DNA from: Azomonas macrocytogenes
Lineage (GTDB): Bacteria; Pseudomonadota; Gammaproteobacteria; Pseudomonadales; Pseudomonadaceae
Assembly: GCF_014191985.1 (NCBI RefSeq)
Contig: NZ_JACHXI010000017.1
Span: 1 to 64,000, forward strand
DNA: 64,000 nt
Direction of reading: 5' to 3'
Shown one piece after another: positions 16,731 to 29,990 of the stretch. Below the pieces are notes generated by a model. That model saw only the letters and a program-made list of their open reading frames with translations, made no database searches and was not told the origin of the DNA. The position numbers were made by a program, and so were the translations under genes. Each line of letters starts with the position of its first letter. The first letter of the stretch is position 1.

Positions 16731-19700
16731 TCATAACGCTTCCAATTTCGACATCAGGTCATCGATACGTCTGGCTTTCTGCTCGGTCAACACCGCGTTG
16801 TCGTCAAGGGACTCGATGTAACCAGCCAGTTCTGCCACGGTGCTGCACTCGAACATCGCCCGTAGCGGCACATTACGCTGCAAGGTCTTTTGCACCCGGG
16901 ACGCAATCTGCGTGGCAAGCAATGAGTGGCCGCCCAGTTCGAAGAAGTTGTTGTGGATACCGACCCGCTCGACTTTAAGCACATCCGCCCAGATAGCAGC
17001 CAGGATGTGTTCAAGCTCGGTATTGGGTGCTTGATAACCGGAGCCTGTGGAGCGGCCGAGCTCCAAAGCTGGCAGCGCCTTGCGGTCGAGCTTGCCGTTG
17101 GCGTTCAACGGCAGGCGCTCGAGTACGCACCAGTGCAACGGCACCATGTATTCGGGTAATTGGCTACGCAAATGCTGCTTGATCCGCTCGAACAACTCGC
17201 CCTGCTCTACCACCTGTGTGGTTGGTAATTCGTAGCGCTTGCCATCAACCGGCACCAAATAGCCCACCAGGAAGCGTCCATTGGGCCCATCCTGTACCGT
17301 AACGGCTGCCTCGCGAATTTCGACCAGGTCGTACAGTCGCGTTTCGATTTCGCCAAGCTCGATGCGAAAACCGCGAATCTTCACCTGATGATCGACCCGT
17401 CCTACACATTCCAGAACACCGCTCTCATGCCGTCGCGCCAGGTCTCCGCTGCGATACAAGCGCTGGCCGTCTGACGCAAACGGATTGGGCACAAACGTCA
17501 GTGCCGTACGTCCGGGATCGCCGACATAACCGCGTCCCACGCCGGTACCTGCGATACACAGCTCCCCCAAGGCACCGGTTGGCACCAGTTGCAAGGTATC
17601 ATTCAGGACATACAGGCGATTGTTGTCGGTCGGCAGGCCGATCGGGAGATAGCTGCCATCGGTCGAGGCTTGATCGACGCGAAAGAAGGCAACGTCATCC
17701 GAGCATTCCGCCGGGCCGTAGGCATTGACCAAGCCGATCCCCGGATACCGTTGCAACCACTGGCGCGCCAACTCTGGCGGCATCGCCTCTCCCGTGGGGA
17801 GTAGCCAACGCAAACGGCCGATATCCTTCGGTTCTTCCGCAAGCAGCCCTTGGATCAGCGAGGGAACGCTTTCCAAGACTGTCACTTCGGTTGCGCCTAT
17901 ATGCTGTAAGAGCGCCAGCGGATCACGAGCCACAATATTTGGCAGGATTTCTACCCGACCGCCAAACAGTGGGGCAGCCAGGAATTGCCAGACCGAGATA
18001 TCGAAGCTCTGAGAGGCAGTCTGGGCAATGACATCATGTTCATCCAGTTGCAAGTACGGCACTTTGCTCAGTTGATTGTTGAGCATACCGGCCTGCTCGA
18101 CCATGACCCCCTTTGGCAAGCCGGTAGAGCCGGAGGTATAGATCACATAGGCCAAATTGTGCGGCCCGCTGTAGCAATCGGGGTTGATCACCGGCCAACT
18201 ACCGTCTTGTACTTCCTCCCATACCAACAATTGCAGGCGTTCAGGCTCGGCCAGCTCGGCCAGTAGACGCCGCGCCTGAATCTGGCACGCTTGAGTACAC
18301 ACCAGCACAGGTACCCGGGCCAGTTCGAGAATGCGTGTCAAACGTTGGCCTGGATGATCAGGATCCAGCGGCAAATAGCCAGCGCCAGCCTTGAAAGTGC
18401 CTATCATCATGCCAAACAGGTCGAGACTACGCTCGGCAAGCAAGGCCACGGGCTGATCGATACCGACACCGGCTGCTTGAAGCGCATGACCGAGACGATT
18501 GGCTCGGCGATTCAGATCGGCATAACTCCAATGCTCACCCTGACAAGCCGCCACGATACGCTCAGGGTGGGCATTGACTTGGCGCTCGAACAACCGCACA
18601 TAGCCTTGCCCCAGTGGATGCGCCGCGGCGCTCTGGTTGCATTGCGTGGTGAGAAATACCACTTCCTGCTCATTGAGCAGCGGCAGTTCTGCCATGTCGC
18701 CATAGAAGCCATCAGCCAACGCCAATAGCAGACGCCTGAATTCACCAAGCAAGCACTCGATGGTTTGAGCATCGAAGTAGCGCTGGTCGAAGGACAGATG
18801 CAGCCCCAAGTCATCGCCAGGATAGCAAACCACCGTCAACGGGAAATTGGTGTGGGTACGCCCTGAGTCGGAGCTGGCATTAAGGCTTTGTGCATGCTCA
18901 AGCACCGTGCTTTCTATCGGCGCGTTCTCGAACACAAACAGACTGTCGAACAAGGGTTGCCCCTTAGGCAACTCGCTGCATTCCTGGATGGTAACCAGCG
19001 GCAGATGCTCATACTCACGCAGTTCCAGGTTGCGCTCGAACAGGCCTTGCAACCAATCCTGCACACGACAAGCCTGCCCTGGCTCCGGCAACTGCACACG
19101 CAGTGGAATGCTGTTAATGAACAGGCCAACGGTTTTCTGCATCTGCGGCATGGCCACCGGACGCCCAGCTACAGTGACACCGAACAGCAAGTCATGTTCA
19201 CCGCTATAGCGATGCAGGACCAACGCCCAAGCTGCTTGGGCAAACGTGTTAACAGTCAGCTGATGCCGTTGCGCCAATTCACGCAGGTGAATACCGTCAG
19301 AACGTTCAAGCCGGGTATAACGGTCGCCAACGAGCATGCCACCGGCGTGTTCGCGCATGAAAGGACGATCACTGGGCAGATAGGTCGGTCGTTCGAAGCC
19401 TGCCAATGCCTGCTGCCACCAACGGCGCGATGCTTCAAGATCCTGGCGTTGCAGCCAGGCAATGTAGTCGCGGTAACGTGGCGGTGTAGGGAGCCGTACG
19501 TGACGTCCCTCTCCAAGCGCGGCATAAACTTCAAAGAAATCGCTCATCAGCAAACCGCGGCACCAGGCATCGATAAGGATGTGGTGGTTACTCATCATGA
19601 ACCAGTAGCGCGCCGCCCCGAGGCGAATAAGCCGAAGGTGGAACGGCGGTTCGCGCAGCAATTCGAATCCGGCTTCGCGTTCACGCTTGTGCAGCGCTTG

Positions 19701-22700
19701 CAGCTGCGACTCGCAATCAGCCTCAGGCAGATCGCTCCAGTCGAGGACATCGAGATGCACTTCACCCGGTTTATGAATGATCTGCAGCATCGCTTCGCCT
19801 TCATTCCAGTTGAACGATGCGCGTAGCGCTTCATGCCGCGCCACCACTTGCTGCCAGGCCAGGGCGAAACGTTCGACATCCAGCTCGGTATTGATCCGGT
19901 AGCGGTCCTGCATGTAATAGATGCCTGTACCCGGCTCCAGCAGGGTGTGCAGCAGCAGGCCTTCTTGCATGGGGGAGAGAGGATAGATGTCCTCAATCTG
20001 CCGCAGCGGCACGGGTAGATTGCCCAGTTGCGCCTGGGTCAGTCGTGCCAGCGGGAAGTCGGATGGCGTTGGGCCGCCGGCACCATCCATCAGGCAATGG
20101 GTGACCAATGCACGCAGCTGCGCGAGAAATGCCCTGGCCAGACCGTTGATAGTCGTCTCGTCGTAGCGTTTTCGGCCATAGGTCCAGCGTACGCGCAGTT
20201 CTCCCTCGTAGACCTGGCTGTCAACACTCAGCCAGTTCGGCAGCGGCGCCTGCTCGTCGTGGGCCATCCCCGTGGACTCGTCCAGAGGACGCAGCAATGC
20301 TTGTTCACTGAAGCTCTGGTCGAACTGCCCCAGATAATTAAAGGTGATGCGCGCCTCAGGCAACGCGGCCATCGCCATCCGGCTCGGTGTATCGGCCAGG
20401 TAGCGCAACACACCATGCCCAAGCCCTTTGTGTGGTACCGCGCGCAACTGCTCCTTGATGGCCTTGATGGCCTCGCCAAGCTCCTCTTCCGGCACCAGGC
20501 ACAGCGGGTAGGTGCTGGTGAACCAGCCCAGGGTACGGGTCAGGTCGACGTCGTCGAAGAGCATTTCACGACCATGGCCTTCCAACTGAATCAATACCGA
20601 GGGCTTACCGCTCCACTGGCACAACGTGCGCGCCAAGGCGGTGAGCAGGAGTTCATCGATTCGCGTGCGATAGGCTGCCGGTGCCTGTTGTAGCAGTTGT
20701 GTGGTCCAGGTCGCCTCGAGACAGACGGTAACGCTATGCGCATCACCTTGCAGATCGTCGTCGACGTTCCGGTCACAGGGCAATTCGGCCTGCGCATCAC
20801 CTAGCTGCTGTTGCCACCAGGCCAACTCTTCGCGCAGCGATTCGCTGTTTGCGTAAGCCGCTAGACGCGCAGCCCAGTCGCGGAAGGCGCTGGTTTTTGC
20901 CGGCAAGGGTTCGCCCCGATAAAGCCGTTGCAGATCTTCAAGCAAGACTCGCCAAGAGACACCGTCGACTACGAGATGATGAAATATCAGCAATAGTCGC
21001 TGCTGGCCTCGTTCATCCGTCGTTAGCACTGCACGTAGCAAATGTCCACGCCGCAGATCCAGACTGCGCTGAGCACGTTCGAACACATCAATGAAATTGG
21101 CTGCTTCCGCGTGCCAGAGCAGGTCATCTACAACCGGCTCGCTATGCTCGGCCTGCCATTGCCCATTGTTTTCATGAAAGCGCAGCCGCAATGCATCGTG
21201 ATGTTCGACCAAACCACGCAACGCGTTGACCAGACGTTCACTATCCAGCGGCTCGCTCGGCTCCAGCAGCAACGTCTGGTTCCAGTGCTCCCGGTGAGCC
21301 ATCTGCAGGCTGAAAAACCAGTGCTGGATAGGTGTTAGCTCACTGCGCCCATTTACAGGACCCTGCTCTACCATCGACGCATCCTGACGGGATGCCACCG
21401 CTGCCAGCGTTCTTATACTTTGATGCTGGAACAGATCCCGCGGAGTAAAGTGCAGGCCCGCTTGGCGGGCGCGGCTGACGACTTGAATCGACAGGATCGA
21501 ATCGCCGCCCAGCTCAAAGAAATTGTCATCCAGGCCAACCCGTGGCCGGTTCAGAACCTCCTGCCAGATGTTGGCCAGGTCTTGCTGCATCTGGTTTTCC
21601 GGTGCCACAAATGAGCTCGGCTCAATGCTGCTGTCTGGTATTGGCAAGGCCTTGCGATCAAGTTTGCCATTTTGCATCAGCGGTAGACGCTCAAGCATTA
21701 CCCACTGCGCAGGCACCATGTAATCAGGGAGTTGCTCGGCAAGATATGGCTTTAGCGCATGACGCAGTCGGTCATGATTCTCCTGGCGTGGGACAACGTA
21801 ACCGACCAGTTGCTTGCCGCTTGGAGTGTCCAGCGCCAGCACGGCTGCTTCAGCCACCGCCGGGTGCTGTTGTAGGCGCGCCTCGATCTCACCCAGTTCA
21901 ATGCGGAAGCCACGCACCTTGACCTGTTGATCGAGACGCCCAACATACTCGACCAAACCATCGGTTCGCTGGCGTACGGCATCGCCCGTACGGTACAAGC
22001 GACCGCCCACGGCGAATGGATCAGGCACGAAGCGCTCTGCGGTGAGTGCCGGGCGACCGTGGTAGCCCCGTGCCAGACCGGCGCCGCCAATATATAACTC
22101 GCCAATGGCGCCTTGAGGCACTGCAGCCAGGTCACTGGTGAAAAGGTAGCCAACCCGCTGCCCGACCAAGGCCCCAATAGGGACGCTCGCGGCCGCGTTG
22201 GGTAAGGCTTTGGGTGCCAGACACGCCAGCGGCATTACCACGGTTTCGGTCGGACCATAAGCATTGAATAGCTGCTCGGGGGTGAATGCCGCGCGCAGCC
22301 GCTGTAGATGTTCGCCGGTCAGTGCCTCGCCGCCGGTAATGCACAGGCGTACCGGCAGACGTTCACCCTGAGACTGCAACCAGTGTGCGAGTTGGCTGCC
22401 ATAACTTGGCGTGAAACCAAGAACATTCACACGCTCTTCGCGAATCAGCCGGCAAACCGACTCGGCATCCCACTGGCCCTGGGCCCGTAATACGACCCGA
22501 GCGCCACAGAGCAAGGGGGTCAACAAGCGTTCGGTCGCCGCATCGAAGTTAATGGAATAAAAATGCAGCTCACAGTCAGTAGCCTGTAAACCAAAACGCT
22601 CGATGACTGCGAGGCAGTGCATAGCAATCTCACCGTGAGATACCGCCACGCCCTTGGGTTGCCCAGTAGAGCCAGAGGTGTAGATCAGATAAGCAAGATT

Positions 22701-25700
22701 AGTAGGTACAACGCTGGATACTGGCGGCTCGTTTGAGCAGGCACTCAGTGCCGCGCTTTCCTCAGCCAGACAACAACGCCGGACATTGCCGGGCAACTCG
22801 CCGAGCTTGTCGAATAACGACGTCTCGCCCAGCAGTAGCGCGATGTCACTGTCTTCAATCAGATAGCGTAAACGCTCCAGAGGATATTCAGGATCCAAGG
22901 GGACATAAGCACCACCGGCTTTGAGGATTGCCAGCAAGCCGATAACCAGTGGTAAGGATCGCTCCAGGGCCAGCCCGACTCGCACTTCCGGGCCGACGCC
23001 GCGGGCGCGCAGCAACTGAGCCAGGCGGTTGGCCTGAGCGTCCAGCTCGGCGTAGCTCAAGGTCTCGCCGGCAAAGGTCAAGGCCGGTGCCAGCGGAGTC
23101 GCGGCAGCCTGACGTGCAAACAGCTCATGTACACAAATATCCAGCGGATAACTGCACGGATCGACGGCCAAGCCAGGCGGAGTTTCATCCGCAAACAGCG
23201 GCAACTCGGCCAGACGCTGCGTCGAATCACCGAGCATTGCCTGCAGCAGGTTACGCCAGTGTGCAGCCATCTGCGCAATGCGCGGTTCATCAAACAGATC
23301 GGCGCTATAGGTGAAGCAGCAACCCAGGCGATGATCGAGATCGGTCACCTCCAGGTAAAGGTCGAATTTGGTCGCACGAGCATCGTTGACCAAATACTCC
23401 ACTGTCATCCCGGCCAGCTCGCGGGTCTGCTGGAATTCCCAGCGCTGCACATTACACATCACCTGGAACAGCGGGTTGTAGGCAGCACTGCGGGTTGGCT
23501 GCAAGGCTTCAACCAGTTGCTCAAACGGAAGATCCTGATGCGACTGACCATCGATCACCGTGCTGCGCACCTGGGCAAGCAACGCGTCGACCGTCATATA
23601 TCCATCGAGCTGACAACGCAGTACTTGGGTATTGAGGAAAGCGCCAATCAATCCCTCGCTTTCCGGTCGCACACGGTTGGCGATTGGAGCGCCGATGCGA
23701 ATATCCGGCTGACCGCTGTACCGGTAAAGCAGCACTGCCAGCGCCGCTGTCATGGTCATGAACAAGGTCAGACCGTGAGAGGCGTTGTAATCGCGTACGC
23801 GGCGAGCCAGTTCATCATCCAGATCGAAGCGGAACAGCTCGCCCCGATGGCTTTGTACCGGTGGGCGCGGCCGGTCACTGGGCAGTTCCAGGAGAGGATG
23901 CTCCGCGCCCAACTGGGTCTTCCAATACGTCAGTTGACGCTCGCCCTCGCCCGCCTCCAACCACTGGCGTTGCCAGACACTGTAATCCAAGTATTGGACG
24001 CTCAATGGCGACAATGGGGATTCACGCCCCGCCAATCGTGCTTCATACAAGATGCCCAGCTCGCGGGCGAAAATATCCATCGCCCAGCCTTCGGTGACGA
24101 TGTGGTGCAGCGTAACCACCAGGTAGTGTTGTTGCTCGGCGGTCTTGACCAGGCAGACGCGCATCAGCGGCCCGGACTCCAGATCAAATGGCTGGTGAGC
24201 CTGCTCGTCGGCCAGTTGCTGCAAGCGTGCGGGCAGCTCAGCCGCGGACATGGCCGAGAAATCCAGGCGCTGCAATGGCAATTCCAGGCGCTCGGCTACC
24301 TGTTGCCAGGGTTTGCCCTGTTCGCTGGGAAAGGTGGTGCGCAAGGTCTCATGACGTTCGATCAGATCCTGAAACGCCCCAATGAAATGTTCGGCATGCA
24401 ACGATCCACTCAGCTTGACCATGCCACCGACATTGTAGGCCGGGCTGTCCGGTTCCAATTGCCAGAGAAACCACATGCGCTGCTGCGAATGAGAAAGAGC
24501 GATACGCTGATGCCGGTCTACCACTTCGATTCGGCCCTGGCTGTCAGGCTGACCTTCAGCCTGAGCGCGGGCGATCCACTCAGCAAAATCCCCCAGACGG
24601 CCAGCTTCGAACAAACTGCGTAAAGGTAATTCGATATCAAATGCCTGGCGCGCTCGCGAAACGATACGGGTGGCAAGCAGCGAGTGGCCGCCTAGCTCGA
24701 AGAAGTCGTCATGCAGACCGACCTGCTCCAGCCCCAAGACTTCACACCAGATAGCGGCCAGGCGCTTTTCCAGGTCGTTGCGCGGTGCAACGAATTCACG
24801 TTGTTGCCAGACCGGCTCTGGCAGCGCCTGCCGATCGAGCTTGCCACTCGGAGTCAAGGGCAACTCTGCCAGGCGCACATAATGCGCCGGCACCATGTAA
24901 TCCGGTAAACATTCGCGCAACGCTCCTTGCAACCGGAACGTCAGCTCGACAGCGGATTCTTCGCCATCGGCAATGACATAAGCGACCAGTTGCGGATCGC
25001 CACTACGTTCATGCAAGAGTACAACTGCCTGGCGCACATCGTGCTGGGCCAGCAAAACCGCACGAATCTCCTCCAATTCGATACGAAAGCCACGCAGCTT
25101 GACCTGTTCATCGAGCCGCCCGATATATTCAAGCACACCGTCGGCACGCCAGCGGGCCAGATCGCCGCTACGATACAAGCGCCGACCTTCTCCGGTTGGC
25201 ACGAAGCGCTCGGCAGTCAGCCCCGGACGGCCCAGGTAACCACGGGCCAGACCGGTACCGCCAAGCAGCAACTCGGCGGTGGCGCCTACCGGTACTCGCT
25301 GCATCTGCTGATCCAGCACTTCGCACCGCACATTCCTCAACGGACGACCGATCGGTACGCGTGTGCCTTCCTCGAGCAGACAAGGCCAATGAGTGGCGTT
25401 GATCGTCGCCTCGGTCGGCCCATAGCGATTATGTAGAGCAACGCCCGGCAAACGCGCCTGCACTCGTCGGCATAGCTCTGCAGACAACACCTCGCCACCG
25501 GCAAAGAGCCGCTTGAGACTGTGGCACTGGGCAACCTCCGCTTCATCGATAAAGAGCTGCAGTAAAGGCGGAACGAAGTGGATCATGGTCACGCTATGCT
25601 GGCGGATCAGTTGCACCAGTCGTCGCGGATCGCGATGTTCGCCTGGCGCCGCCAAGATCAGCCGACTACCGCTGATCAAGGGCAGGAAGCATTCCCACAC

Positions 25701-28700
25701 TGATACATCGAAGCTCAGGGGGGCCTTCTGCAACAATACTTGGTGCACATCCAAGGCATACTCGTCCTGCATCCATTGCAAACGTTCAGCGAGCGCGCCA
25801 TGGGATACCCCTACCCCTTTGGGCTGGCCGGTCGAACCAGAGGTATAAATCAGGTAAGCCAGATGATCGGAATGCACAGCGACATCCGGTGCGCTATCCG
25901 GTTTGTCGTCTAGCGTCAGCGCCTGCACATCAAGGGTCGCAAGAGCGACAGGCAATGCGAGCTGTTCATACAGCGGCTTCTGTCCCAGCACCAGCTCGAT
26001 GCCACTGTCCTTGATCATGTACTCCAGACGTTCCCGGGGGTAGTCGACATCCAGCGGTACATAGACCCCGCCGGCCTTGATGACTGCCAGCAACGCGACC
26101 ATCAGTTCCATGGAGCGCTCGGCCAGCAGTCCCACCCGTACTTCAGGCCCTACCCCCAGATCGCGCAGGTGATGAGCCAGTCGGTTAGCACGGCGCTCGA
26201 GTTCGGCATATGCGTAGTGCTGCTTGCCCTGGGTCAGTGCCACTGCATCGGGCGTGGCCTGGGCCTGCCGGGTCAATCGCTCCGGCAGAAGCGTGATGGC
26301 GGATGCGACGGTATTCTGTCCCCATGCCTCAAGCTGACGTTGCTCTGCTTCATCGAGCAGGACCAGATCACCGATACGTGCCTGCGGACAGGTGCATACG
26401 GCATCCAGTAATCGAACAAAATGACGTGCAAGGCGCTCAATGGTGCTTCGCTCGAACAACGCCTCGGCATAATCGAAGGAAAGACGAATCCGCCCTGGCC
26501 CCTCCTCTTCGCTATGCAACTGCAGCGCAAACTTGGCTTCTCGACTGTTCCATGGCAACTCTTCGGCCAGCAGGCCTGGCAACCGGCGCAACGCGGTCAA
26601 ATCGCGTTGCTGGTGGTTGAACATAACCTCGAACAGCTGTGCATCGGCACCGCTTGAGGTTACAGCGTCGACGACTTCATCGAATGAGATATCCGCATTC
26701 GCCTGGGCGCTTAGCATGCTCTGGTGCGCAGCCTGCAAAACCTCGTGGAAGGACTGCTGTGAATCGATTCGCCCCGTCAACACCTGAATATTGATGAAAA
26801 ACCCCACCAGGCCCTGGACTTCAGGACGCGAGCGATTGGCGTTAGGGACACCCAGGCGGATATCGGATTGGCCACTATAGCGATACAACAAGGTCTGAAA
26901 TGCCGCCAGCAGAACAGCAAACAGGGTCGAATTCTGTGACTGCGCCATGTGCTGCAGACGTTCGGCCAAAGGCTTGTCCAAGCGCAGGAGCAAACGCTCG
27001 GCTGTCGAAAGATCGCCAGTTCGCGCTCGATCCAAGGGCAATGCCAGCTCATCGACGCGCTCTGCCAAGGCATCCCGCCAATATGCCAGTTGTCGGCCAT
27101 GCTCATGGGTATTCGACAGCGTGCGCTGCCAGGCGGCGTAGTCGGCATAACGAACCGGCAACCGCGCCAAGGCTGGTTTCTGCCCCTGACTATAGGCGGT
27201 ATAGGCGTGAGCAAACTCATTGAGCAGAATGTTCAATGACCAGCCATCAACAACGATATGGTGTACCGTCACCAGCAGCAGATGCTCCTGATCTTCCAGG
27301 CGAACCAACCGAACGCGCAGTAAAGGGCCCCGCTCTAGATCAAAATGAAATTCCGCTTCCTCATGCCGAATGTCGCAGGTACGCGCTTCGCGCTGTTCCG
27401 TTGCCAAATCGGAAAGATCATCCAGCGCTACGCTCCATTGATCAGCCTGATCAATCAGTTGGAACGGCTGCCCATCCTGCTCAAAAAACCGGGTACGCAG
27501 CGATTCATGACGCTCGACCAGATATTCGAAGCTACGTTGTAAAGCTTCCTGATCCAGCTCGCCACGCAAGCGCAAACCACTGGGTATGTTGTAAGCAGTG
27601 CTTTGTGGATGCAGTTGCCAGAGAAACCAGAGTCGCTGCTGCGCCGATGATTGAGGCAAGGGTCGGCCTGGCGACACTGGAGGAATTCGCTCGCCTCCGC
27701 CTTGTTTATCGAGCGAACGCAAAACGACCAGATCAATGAATTGGGCAAGCACTGGCGCTTCGTAAAGATCCCGCAGTTCCAAATCGACCGCGAACTGCTC
27801 CCGTAGTTGGGCAATCAACTGGATCGCCAGAATGGAGTTTCCGCCTTGGCCAAAAAAATGGGCATCCGCAGGCAAGCTTTGGATTTTGAGGCTTTCGCAC
27901 CAAAGGCGAGTCACGTGCTCGGCAATGGAAACCGGCGTAGCGACTGGCTCGTTCGTGATCAGCGTATCTTCACGAAACACGGCCATGGTATCCAACTTGC
28001 CTACCTCCAATTGAGCTCGACAGGCAGAGCGTTGCAGCTTGCCGCTGGATGTCTTCGGTAATGCTCCCGGATAGAGTAACGCCACCAGACAAGGCGCTTC
28101 CTGGTGTACCGTTGCCACCGTTTGACGAATCTGGGCGATCACGTCATCGAACGCTACCTGCTTGGCGGCGCGACGACTCAGCTCCGCGGCAACACCCAAT
28201 CCTTCCCGTCCGTCATGATTTACCGCGAACGCTGCCACCCGTCCCTTGCGAATAAGCTCGACACCGTTCTCCAGCGTACGCTCGACATCCTGCGGGTACA
28301 GATTCTGTCCGCGGATAATCAGCATATCTTTAAGACGGCCCGTGACGAACAGCTCGCCCTGATGACGAAAGCCCAAATCCCCGGTGCGTAGCCAAGTACG
28401 GCCATCGCGCACGATGAATGTCTCCGCAGTGGCCTTGGGGTTACGCCAATAGCCGGCAGCGATGCTCGGCCCGCTGGACCAGATCTCGCCTATATGCCCC
28501 TCGACCAGCGCCTCGCCACTTTTAGGGTCGACGATCATGATCGGATGCTCCGGCTGCTCCCAGCCGCAACTCATGACAGTGGCCCCGCTCCCCTGCCTGG
28601 CTTGATTCATTGCCAGCGCCTGCGAATCAACCGACAAAGCGGATATGCCCTGTCCTGGCTTGCCGCCACTGACAAACAGCGTCCCTTCGGCCAATCCATA

Positions 28701-29675
28701 GCTGGCGAGATAGGCTGTATCGCGGAAGCCGCAAACGGAAAACTTCTTGGCAAATGCCGTCAGACTATCCTGGCGAATCGGTTCTGAACCCGAGAAGGCG
28801 ATGCGCCAATGACGGAGATCCAAGCTGGCTAATTTTTCTTCGGCTATGCGCTCGTGACACAATCGGTAGGCAAAATCCGGCCCGCCACTGATAGTCCCGC
28901 GATAACGGCTGATAGCCTCCAGCCAACGCAACGGGCGCTCAAGGAAATATTGCGGTGACATCAATACGACAGGAAAGCCGCTGTAGATCCCCTGCAGCAA
29001 CCCGCCAATCAAACCCATGTCGTGATACAGCGGCAGCCAACTGATGATCACATCCTGCCCACTTATCCCATAACCTTGACGGATCAACCATTCGTTAGCT
29101 TCGAGATTGGCATGGGTGACCTGCACACCTTTTGGGGTTGCGGTCGAGCCTGACGTGTACTGCAGAAAGGCAACGGCATCGGGCGAAACATCGGGGGCAC
29201 GCCAACTTGGATTCAGCGCTGGCTCCAACTCGTCTACGACCAGCAATTTGGGCAACCGACCACCGAGCTTCGCATCCAGCTCACGCAGAGGATGGGCAAA
29301 CTTGCCTATGGTAAGGATCAGGTCAGGCTGAGCATCGGCAATAATCGAAATCAGCCGTTCCAAATGCTGCTCTTGCGTAGTCTCCGGCGGATAGGCAGGA
29401 ACCGCGATGACTCCGGCATACAAGCAACCAAAAAATGCCGCGACATAATCCGGTCCGCTGGGAAAAAGCAGAATGGCTCGTTCGCCCTGTCTCGTCTGTT
29501 CACCAAGGGCGACAGCGATCGTTTGTGCGTACGTATGCAACTGCAGGTAGGTCAGTAGCTGTCCTTCGTCATCCTCGCCGGTTAGAAAGCGTAATGCCAA
29601 CCGCTCAGGGCATTGCGCCGCACCACGCATTAACGCAGCTGCCAATGAAGCTGGACGTTCGAAGGGTTCCATCAT
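16731..29675 (-). CDS. pvdL: PvdL, pyoverdine chromophore NRPS (acyl-CoA ligase, three modules, internal epimerase)
   Basis: Giant cytosolic synthetase of 4314 residues that starts pyoverdine assembly. Order: fatty-acid ligase domain (about 1-590), carrier (serine near 612), then module 1 with C (HHIVVDGWS near 808), A (near 1276) and carrier (near 1663). Module 2 has C (HHIVTEGW near 1861), A (near 2337), carrier (near 2725) and an epimerase ([11 protein letters not shown] near 2905). Module 3 has C (HHILIDAWC near 3368), A (near 3850) and a last carrier (near 4252). There is no thioesterase. The specificity residues of A3 read DIWELTADDK, the diaminobutyrate code; A1 reads DVWHFGRIN-, compatible with Glu; A2 reads DAEGIGAVM-, at the Tyr position. 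The start at 29675 follows an AGG site and matches the family start MMxxFE. The in-frame start at 29753 lies inside the promoter box. Confidence 0.97.
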   Translation of the reverse strand: MMEPFERPASLAAALMRGAAQCPERLALRFLTGEDDEGQLLTYLQLHTYAQTIAVALGEQTRQGERAILLFPSGPDYVAAFFGCLYAGVIAVPAYPPETTQEQHLERLISIIADAQPDLILTIGKFAHPLRELDAKLGGRLPKLLVVDELEPALNPSWRAPDVSPDAVAFLQYTSGSTATPKGVQVTHANLEANEWLIRQGYGISGQDVIISWLPLYHDMGLIGGLLQGIYSGFPVVLMSPQYFLERPLRWLEAISRYRGTISGGPDFAYRLCHERIAEEKLASLDLRHWRIAFSGSEPIRQDSLTAFAKKFSVCGFRDTAYLASYGLAEGTLFVSGGKPGQGISALSVDSQALAMNQARQGSGATVMSCGWEQPEHPIMIVDPKSGEALVEGHIGEIWSSGPSIAAGYWRNPKATAETFIVRDGRTWLRTGDLGFRHQGELFVTGRLKDMLIIRGQNLYPQDVERTLENGVELIRKGRVAAFAVNHDGREGLGVAAELSRRAAKQVAFDDVIAQIRQTVATVHQEAPCLVALLYPGALPKTSSGKLQRSACRAQLEVGKLDTMAVFREDTLITNEPVATPVSIAEHVTRLWCESLKIQSLPADAHFFGQGGNSILAIQLIAQLREQFAVDLELRDLYEAPVLAQFIDLVVLRSLDKQGGGERIPPVSPGRPLPQSSAQQRLWFLWQLHPQSTAYNIPSGLRLRGELDQEALQRSFEYLVERHESLRTRFFEQDGQPFQLIDQADQWSVALDDLSDLATEQREARTCDIRHEEAEFHFDLERGPLLRVRLVRLEDQEHLLLVTVHHIVVDGWSLNILLNEFAHAYTAYSQGQKPALARLPVRYADYAAWQRTLSNTHEHGRQLAYWRDALAERVDELALPLDRARTGDLSTAERLLLRLDKPLAERLQHMAQSQNSTLFAVLLAAFQTLLYRYSGQSDIRLGVPNANRSRPEVQGLVGFFINIQVLTGRIDSQQSFHEVLQAAHQSMLSAQANADISFDEVVDAVTSSGADAQLFEVMFNHQQRDLTALRRLPGLLAEELPWNSREAKFALQLHSEEEGPGRIRLSFDYAEALFERSTIERLARHFVRLLDAVCTCPQARIGDLVLLDEAEQRQLEAWGQNTVASAITLLPERLTRQAQATPDAVALTQGKQHYAYAELERRANRLAHHLRDLGVGPEVRVGLLAERSMELMVALLAVIKAGGVYVPLDVDYPRERLEYMIKDSGIELVLGQKPLYEQLALPVALATLDVQALTLDDKPDSAPDVAVHSDHLAYLIYTSGSTGQPKGVGVSHGALAERLQWMQDEYALDVHQVLLQKAPLSFDVSVWECFLPLISGSRLILAAPGEHRDPRRLVQLIRQHSVTMIHFVPPLLQLFIDEAEVAQCHSLKRLFAGGEVLSAELCRRVQARLPGVALHNRYGPTEATINATHWPCLLEEGTRVPIGRPLRNVRCEVLDQQMQRVPVGATAELLLGGTGLARGYLGRPGLTAERFVPTGEGRRLYRSGDLARWRADGVLEYIGRLDEQVKLRGFRIELEEIRAVLLAQHDVRQAVVLLHERSGDPQLVAYVIADGEESAVELTFRLQGALRECLPDYMVPAHYVRLAELPLTPSGKLDRQALPEPVWQQREFVAPRNDLEKRLAAIWCEVLGLEQVGLHDDFFELGGHSLLATRIVSRARQAFDIELPLRSLFEAGRLGDFAEWIARAQAEGQPDSQGRIEVVDRHQRIALSHSQQRMWFLWQLEPDSPAYNVGGMVKLSGSLHAEHFIGAFQDLIERHETLRTTFPSEQGKPWQQVAERLELPLQRLDFSAMSAAELPARLQQLADEQAHQPFDLESGPLMRVCLVKTAEQQHYLVVTLHHIVTEGWAMDIFARELGILYEARLAGRESPLSPLSVQYLDYSVWQRQWLEAGEGERQLTYWKTQLGAEHPLLELPSDRPRPPVQSHRGELFRFDLDDELARRVRDYNASHGLTLFMTMTAALAVLLYRYSGQPDIRIGAPIANRVRPESEGLIGAFLNTQVLRCQLDGYMTVDALLAQVRSTVIDGQSHQDLPFEQLVEALQPTRSAAYNPLFQVMCNVQRWEFQQTRELAGMTVEYLVNDARATKFDLYLEVTDLDHRLGCCFTYSADLFDEPRIAQMAAHWRNLLQAMLGDSTQRLAELPLFADETPPGLAVDPCSYPLDICVHELFARQAAATPLAPALTFAGETLSYAELDAQANRLAQLLRARGVGPEVRVGLALERSLPLVIGLLAILKAGGAYVPLDPEYPLERLRYLIEDSDIALLLGETSLFDKLGELPGNVRRCCLAEESAALSACSNEPPVSSVVPTNLAYLIYTSGSTGQPKGVAVSHGEIAMHCLAVIERFGLQATDCELHFYSINFDAATERLLTPLLCGARVVLRAQGQWDAESVCRLIREERVNVLGFTPSYGSQLAHWLQSQGERLPVRLCITGGEALTGEHLQRLRAAFTPEQLFNAYGPTETVVMPLACLAPKALPNAAASVPIGALVGQRVGYLFTSDLAAVPQGAIGELYIGGAGLARGYHGRPALTAERFVPDPFAVGGRLYRTGDAVRQRTDGLVEYVGRLDQQVKVRGFRIELGEIEARLQQHPAVAEAAVLALDTPSGKQLVGYVVPRQENHDRLRHALKPYLAEQLPDYMVPAQWVMLERLPLMQNGKLDRKALPIPDSSIEPSSFVAPENQMQQDLANIWQEVLNRPRVGLDDNFFELGGDSILSIQVVSRARQAGLHFTPRDLFQHQSIRTLAAVASRQDASMVEQGPVNGRSELTPIQHWFFSLQMAHREHWNQTLLLEPSEPLDSERLVNALRGLVEHHDALRLRFHENNGQWQAEHSEPVVDDLLWHAEAANFIDVFERAQRSLDLRRGHLLRAVLTTDERGQQRLLLIFHHLVVDGVSWRVLLEDLQRLYRGEPLPAKTSAFRDWAARLAAYANSESLREELAWWQQQLGDAQAELPCDRNVDDDLQGDAHSVTVCLEATWTTQLLQQAPAAYRTRIDELLLTALARTLCQWSGKPSVLIQLEGHGREMLFDDVDLTRTLGWFTSTYPLCLVPEEELGEAIKAIKEQLRAVPHKGLGHGVLRYLADTPSRMAMAALPEARITFNYLGQFDQSFSEQALLRPLDESTGMAHDEQAPLPNWLSVDSQVYEGELRVRWTYGRKRYDETTINGLARAFLAQLRALVTHCLMDGAGGPTPSDFPLARLTQAQLGNLPVPLRQIEDIYPLSPMQEGLLLHTLLEPGTGIYYMQDRYRINTELDVERFALAWQQVVARHEALRASFNWNEGEAMLQIIHKPGEVHLDVLDWSDLPEADCESQLQALHKREREAGFELLREPPFHLRLIRLGAARYWFMMSNHHILIDAWCRGLLMSDFFEVYAALGEGRHVRLPTPPRYRDYIAWLQRQDLEASRRWWQQALAGFERPTYLPSDRPFMREHAGGMLVGDRYTRLERSDGIHLRELAQRHQLTVNTFAQAAWALVLHRYSGEHDLLFGVTVAGRPVAMPQMQKTVGLFINSIPLRVQLPEPGQACRVQDWLQGLFERNLELREYEHLPLVTIQECSELPKGQPLFDSLFVFENAPIESTVLEHAQSLNASSDSGRTHTNFPLTVVCYPGDDLGLHLSFDQRYFDAQTIECLLGEFRRLLLALADGFYGDMAELPLLNEQEVVFLTTQCNQSAAAHPLGQGYVRLFERQVNAHPERIVAACQGEHWSYADLNRRANRLGHALQAAGVGIDQPVALLAERSLDLFGMMIGTFKAGAGYLPLDPDHPGQRLTRILELARVPVLVCTQACQIQARRLLAELAEPERLQLLVWEEVQDGSWPVINPDCYSGPHNLAYVIYTSGSTGLPKGVMVEQAGMLNNQLSKVPYLQLDEHDVIAQTASQSFDISVWQFLAAPLFGGRVEILPNIVARDPLALLQHIGATEVTVLESVPSLIQGLLAEEPKDIGRLRWLLPTGEAMPPELARQWLQRYPGIGLVNAYGPAECSDDVAFFRVDQASTDGSYLPIGLPTDNNRLYVLNDTLQLVPTGALGELCIAGTGVGRGYVGDPGRTALTFVPNPFASDGQRLYRSGDLARRHESGVLECVGRVDHQVKIRGFRIELGEIETRLYDLVEIREAAVTVQDGPNGRFLVGYLVPVDGKRYELPTTQVVEQGELFERIKQHLRSQLPEYMVPLHWCVLERLPLNANGKLDRKALPALELGRSTGSGYQAPNTELEHILAAIWADVLKVERVGIHNNFFELGGHSLLATQIASRVQKTLQRNVPLRAMFECSTVAELAGYIESLDDNAVLTEQKARRIDDLMSKLEAL

Positions 29676-29738
29676 TTGTGCACCTGTCTCTGGCCCGTAA
29701 CCAAACGAGGCAATCAAGCCTCGAGTCATAGGGCGATG

Positions 29739-29762
29739 ACGGATGCAAAACACAAAAAATTA
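29739..29762 (-). promoter_or_regulatory. PvdS box of the pvdL operon (one mismatch)
   Basis: Minus strand reads TAATT-N16-CGT, one base off the consensus TAAAT, preceded by C. It lies 63 bp upstream of the pvdL start at 29675. Confidence 0.65.
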
Positions 29763-29948
29763 GTGGTGCTCACTTCTCAATAAACAAAAAGCCAAAAACA
29801 CTAAATTTCAATTCCTCCACATCGTTATAGATTCTTGGCGTTTAGCCATGCAAAACAGATCAATGCGTTTATATCGAAATAAAGAAATAAAATTTATTAT
29901 TCTTATTTGACATCCAATATTATCGGAGATACCGTTTCCGGCGTTGCA

Positions 29949-29967
29949 TTAAATGATAATTAGTCGC
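29949..29967 (+). promoter_or_regulatory. Fur-box-like site in front of pvdS
   Basis: The 19 bases centred on AATGATAATTA match the classical Fur box at 12 of 19 positions, including an intact GATAAT hexamer. The site lies 23 bp before the pvdS start. A TTGACA at 29907-29912 may be the -35 of a sigma-70 promoter, although its -10 is poor. This agrees with Fur repression of pvdS known in other pseudomonads. Confidence 0.5.
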
Positions 29968-29990
29968 AACTCCAGACAAAGGATAGGATC

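Noticed and set aside
23127-24623. Nearly 500-codon open frame on the plus strand inside pvdL
   Set aside because: It is antisense to conserved C and A domain sequence of pvdL and has no family resemblance; long antisense frames are common opposite codon-biased genes.
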